This document shows positions 61,031 through 64,000 of a stretch of DNA of 64,000 bases, one piece after another (the first letter of the stretch is position 1; every line of letters begins with the position of its first letter). The position numbers and the translations under genes were made by a program. The notes beneath the pieces were generated by a model. It saw nothing but the letters and a program-made list of their open reading frames with translations, ran no database searches and was not told where the DNA came from. This DNA comes from Paenibacillus algorifonticola (GTDB taxonomy: Bacteria > Bacillota > Bacilli > Paenibacillales > Paenibacillaceae), in assembly GCF_000971975.1 (NCBI RefSeq), contig NZ_LAQO01000034.1, forward strand, positions 1-64,000. The letters run 5' to 3'.

Positions 61031-61816
61031 ATGATTGATATGAACCAAATCGTGGGCTCCCATGATATTGTCATGATTACGCTTGATACACTGCGTTATG
61101 ATGTAGCCAAGCTCGAAGAATCCAACTGCCGCAACTTATGCGCAGACGGACCATGGGAGAAACGGCATACACCTGGTAGCTTCACGTATGCTGCACACCA
61201 CGCCTTTTTTGGAGGCTTTCTCCCTACACCTGCCAATACGGATAAAGCATCGCATATGCGATTATTCCACACCAAAAATACTGGCTTAAAAACACATCCC
61301 CACACGTGGCAGTTTGATGCACCTGATCTTGTAAGCGGCCTAGCAGAAGAAGGATACCGAACGATATGTATTGGAGGTGTCATCTTTTTCACTAAAAAAA
61401 ACAAGCTGGCAAAAGTACTTCCTGGATATTTTCAGGAAAGCTACTGGCGTATGAATTTTGGGGTAACCAATCCTCGTTCGACTGAACATCAGGTCAATCA
61501 TGCTCTAAAGCTGCTAAAGCAGGCTGATCCCAATGAAAGATTGTTTCTGTTCCTGAACGTCTCGGCTATTCATGGGCCGAATCATTATTTTCTTCCTGGC
61601 GGATCACGAAAAGACTCGATTGAGTCGCAGCGTGCAGCACTCAGATACGTAGACAGCCAGCTTGGCACATTGTTCGATGCGCTGCGAAGCCGCGGCAAAA
61701 CCCTTTGCCTCGCCTTCTCCGATCATGGAACTGCCTATGGCGAAGACGGCTTTGACGGACATCGACTGGCGCATGAGGTCGTATGGAACGTCCCGTACCG
61801 TGAATTTATTTTATAA
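61031..61816 (+). CDS. STM4013 family alkaline-phosphatase-superfamily hydrolase
   Basis: About 261 residues. The N-terminal metal/nucleophile motif reads VMITLDTLRYDV (Asp19, Thr20) and the C-terminal metal site AFSDHGTAYGEDGFDGHRLAHEV with Asp, His and a later His. HGPNHYF lies between. This is the sulfatase/phosphatase core, shorter than typical sulfatases. There is no signal peptide, so it acts in the cytoplasm. The frame is open from 60977, but AGAGG nine bases before ATG 61031 decides the start. Confidence 0.82.
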   Translation: MIDMNQIVGSHDIVMITLDTLRYDVAKLEESNCRNLCADGPWEKRHTPGSFTYAAHHAFFGGFLPTPANTDKASHMRLFHTKNTGLKTHPHTWQFDAPDLVSGLAEEGYRTICIGGVIFFTKKNKLAKVLPGYFQESYWRMNFGVTNPRSTEHQVNHALKLLKQADPNERLFLFLNVSAIHGPNHYFLPGGSRKDSIESQRAALRYVDSQLGTLFDALRSRGKTLCLAFSDHGTAYGEDGFDGHRLAHEVVWNVPYREFIL

Positions 61817-61836
61817 TGAAAGAGGAGAGATGCCGG

Positions 61837-63201
61837 ATGTCCATGCCAACATCATTAACTAGACCAGCGGATTTGCCGGAATGGGGCAAGCGCTGGTTCG
61901 CCTCCCCTTACCGCTCCTATCTTTATTCTTACCCGCATAAAACCGCTTATCGACCACTAACTCCAGCGCTGCCGCTTGAGGAACTCTGGAAGGACGAAGC
62001 TGCTGATTATTATTTCTTATATATGCATATCCCTTTTTGTGGTGTACGCTGCGGATTTTGCAATTTGTTTACACTGCCTGATCGCCGTACCCATGTGCAT
62101 GAGCAATATGTAGATGCACTTGAACGCCAGGCTTTGCAGTGGGCTCCCATTATTACAGGAAAGCCCTTTTCCCGCTTCGCCATTGGCGGCGGCACGCCTA
62201 CGTTGCTTGAGGCTTCCCAGTTAAATCGACTGTTCACTATTGCCGAAGACATTATGGGACTGAATACATCCCAAGCATCTATTTCCGTGGAGACCTCTCC
62301 TGATACGGTAAGTGAAGAACGGCTGCAAATTTTGAAAGACCGCCGGACCGACCGGGTTAGTATTGGTGTGCAAAGCTTTATCGATGAAGAAGCTTCGGCG
62401 ATTTATCGCCCACAAAAGCCTAAGCTTGCTGAACAAGCTATTACGATGCTGCAGGCTTTTGATTTTCCATTGCTGAACATTGATCTGATCTATGGTTTGC
62501 CAGGACAAACAACCGATTCATGGATTTATTCACTGGAGAAAGCAATAAGCTTCTCTCCGGGTGAAATTTTCATTTATCCGCTGTATACGCGAGAACATAC
62601 CATTTTGAAGCCAGACCAAATTCAGCGCCAAGGTACCGATGCACGGCTGGAACTATACCATATTGCATGCGACCGCCTTAAGGCGGCAGGCTATAAGCAA
62701 TTTTCCATGCGGCGTTTTGCTAAAGAAATAACGTTTACGCATAAAAACATTTTACCGTTTAGCTGTCAGGAGGAAGGCATGGCAGGGCTCGGTTGCGGTG
62801 CGCGCTCGTATACCCGTGAAGTACATTATGCTTCCCGTTATGGGGTAAGCGCAGCGGCTACAAGAAGCATCATTGCCGATTATGTTGCCACAGAAAATTT
62901 CCAATCCGCAAATTACGGATTTAAATTAAATGTCGCTGAACAGAAGCGGCGGTTTGTTTTAAAAGCTCTGCTGCATGCCGAAGGCCTGTCACTTGCAAGC
63001 TATTCAGAACGTTTTGGCAGTGAAGCGCTTGCCGATCACTCCGAACTGGCTGAGCTTATTCAACTCGGCTTTGCTCAAATGATGGATGCCGGGCAAACCC
63101 TTCGTCTAACGGAGCTTGGCATGGCTTATTCCGATGCAATCGGTGATGAATTTATTTCCGGTGATATTAGAGAATTAATGGAAGGGTACGAGCTGTCATG
63201 A
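61837..63201 (+). CDS. STM4012 family radical SAM protein
   Basis: About 454 residues, HemN-like. The radical SAM Fe-S motif is CGVRCGFC (Cys68, Cys72, Cys75), followed by IGGGTPTLL and the SAM-binding ISVETSPDT strand. The C-terminal HemN-type domain ends with a winged helix-like part. It is not coproporphyrinogen oxidase by context. ATG 61837 has GGAGAG seven bases upstream; an in-frame ATG at 61816 overlaps the previous stop. Its TGA overlaps the next gene (ATGA). Confidence 0.9.
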   Translation: MSMPTSLTRPADLPEWGKRWFASPYRSYLYSYPHKTAYRPLTPALPLEELWKDEAADYYFLYMHIPFCGVRCGFCNLFTLPDRRTHVHEQYVDALERQALQWAPIITGKPFSRFAIGGGTPTLLEASQLNRLFTIAEDIMGLNTSQASISVETSPDTVSEERLQILKDRRTDRVSIGVQSFIDEEASAIYRPQKPKLAEQAITMLQAFDFPLLNIDLIYGLPGQTTDSWIYSLEKAISFSPGEIFIYPLYTREHTILKPDQIQRQGTDARLELYHIACDRLKAAGYKQFSMRRFAKEITFTHKNILPFSCQEEGMAGLGCGARSYTREVHYASRYGVSAAATRSIIADYVATENFQSANYGFKLNVAEQKRRFVLKALLHAEGLSLASYSERFGSEALADHSELAELIQLGFAQMMDAGQTLRLTELGMAYSDAIGDEFISGDIRELMEGYELS

Positions 63202-64000
63202 AAGCCGTGCTGTATTATCGGGGATCGCTCTCCTCCTGCAACTATGATTGTCCCTATTGCCCATTTAGCAAAAACAAAGACAGTGCCGCTACGCTTCGCA
63301 AAGACGAGGAGCAATTGCATACGTTCATGAATTGGGTTCGGGAGCAAGGACGCGCCGGCCATGAATTGTCTATTTTTTTCAACCCGTATGGCGAAGCCCT
63401 TATCCATCGCTGGTATCGCGAGGCTATGATCGAGCTGTCACATATGCCCCATATTTCCAAGGTAGCCGTCCAGACGAATCTTTCTACGAAGTTAGATTGG
63501 ACAAGCCGGCTAAATTCGGAGAAAGCTGCTTTTTGGGTTACTTACCACCCTGGTCAGACGACCCTCAGCCAAATGCTGTCACAGTGCATGCAGTTGCACC
63601 AACAAGGGCTTAATTTTAGCGTTGGAACTGTAGGGCTGCGAAGTGCTTTCGAGCAAATTGAAGCGCTTCGCAGCAGCCTACCAGAGGATGTATACGTTTG
63701 GGTGAATGCTTTTAAAGATAAGCCTAATTATTACACAGAAGCGGAAATTGCCCGGCTTGAAGCCGTTGATCCTTATTTTCTATGGAATACGAGAGACTAT
63801 GATAGCTTCGGACAGCGCTGCTCCGCTGGCTCCTCAGTGTTTTATGTTCAAGGAAGCGGTGTCGTCAAACATTGCTACAAAGATCGGCGTATCATCGGAC
63901 AGCTCTATCGGGACGGACTGGAAGGCTTATCCGCAGAACGGCCTTGCGGCATGAAGAAATGCGGATGCTATATCGGCTATATCCATATGCCAAAGCTGGA
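63198..64000 (+). CDS. STM4011 family radical SAM protein (partial)
   Basis: At least 267 codons; the gene runs off the window. The radical SAM motif is C-x3-C-x2-C (Cys14, Cys18, Cys21) in SSCNYDCPYC. Later cysteines (HCYKDRR; CGMKKCGCY near residues 250-260) could bind extra Fe-S clusters, as in SPASM-type peptide-modifying enzymes. It starts on the stop of the STM4012-like gene. It is the second radical SAM enzyme of the cassette and probably works with the first. Confidence 0.88.
   Translation, partial: MKAVLYYRGSLSSCNYDCPYCPFSKNKDSAATLRKDEEQLHTFMNWVREQGRAGHELSIFFNPYGEALIHRWYREAMIELSHMPHISKVAVQTNLSTKLDWTSRLNSEKAAFWVTYHPGQTTLSQMLSQCMQLHQQGLNFSVGTVGLRSAFEQIEALRSSLPEDVYVWVNAFKDKPNYYTEAEIARLEAVDPYFLWNTRDYDSFGQRCSAGSSVFYVQGSGVVKHCYKDRRIIGQLYRDGLEGLSAERPCGMKKCGCYIGYIHMPKL

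Overview
The window looks like chromosomal DNA of a Paenibacillus-type Firmicute. The evidence is conserved low-GC Gram-positive synteny: 16S rRNA start / ygxA / ygzB / perR, gatCAB, and ydcC-like lipoprotein / alr / mazEF. Other supports are strong AGGAGG-type ribosome binding sites, frequent TTG and GTG starts, and many lipoproteins with LAAC or LAGC lipoboxes. All assignments come from reading the sequence; no database search was run.

Layout. 1-4.3 kb: 5' end of a leftward rRNA operon with tandem promoters, then ygxA, ygzB, a GH18-type hydrolase with stalk and SH3 domains, and perR. 4.3-10.6 kb: a DUF4097-like membrane protein and the gatCAB operon, whose gatA-gatB gap holds a 154-bp nested inverted-repeat element. 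10.7-16.1 kb: TetR regulator divergent from a membrane protein and GNAT gene, a YdbS/YdbT-like PH-domain pair and an M24 peptidase. 16.2-22.4 kb: a leftward Tad (type IVc) pilus-like operon: CpaB, TadZ/CpaE-like, TadA, TadB, TadC, two tiny leaderless pilin-like proteins and two TadE/F-like proteins, preceded by a promoter and an attenuator-like terminator. 22.6-27.7 kb: an array of bipartite hairpin repeats, mazF/mazE, alr, a lipoprotein, pspC-pspA, and another copy of the repeat. 27.7-30 kb: a KhtTU-like K+/H+ antiporter pair preceded by a GreA/GreB C-terminal-domain protein and a 24-codon leader ORF.

30-38.4 kb: a decayed siderophore-binding-protein gene with a Fur box, a FliB-like lysine methylase, a self-regulated TetR gene with a double operator, and an iron-uptake set (Btr-like AraC/FecB fusion, siderophore-binding lipoprotein, FhuF-like reductase). 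38.5-45 kb: ribose operon rbsKDACB-rbsR, preceded by a truncated rbsK copy and an operator palindrome. 45.2-53 kb: an unknown/SUKH gene pair, PPK2-type kinase, isochorismatase-like hydrolase, LysR, EamA transporter, alpha/beta hydrolase and a DUF5050-like secreted protein.

53-64 kb is the most intriguing part. A 1645-residue DUF4132 protein and a 139-residue partner are divergent from a tightly overlapping five-gene cassette matching the uncharacterised Salmonella STM4015-STM4011 set: an LRR-like protein, an ATP-grasp protein, an alkaline-phosphatase/sulfatase-fold hydrolase, a HemN-like radical SAM protein and a second radical SAM protein cut by the window end. A small ORF with a very strong ribosome binding site lies in the divergent gap. 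The gene set looks like an uncharacterised small-molecule or peptide modification pathway.
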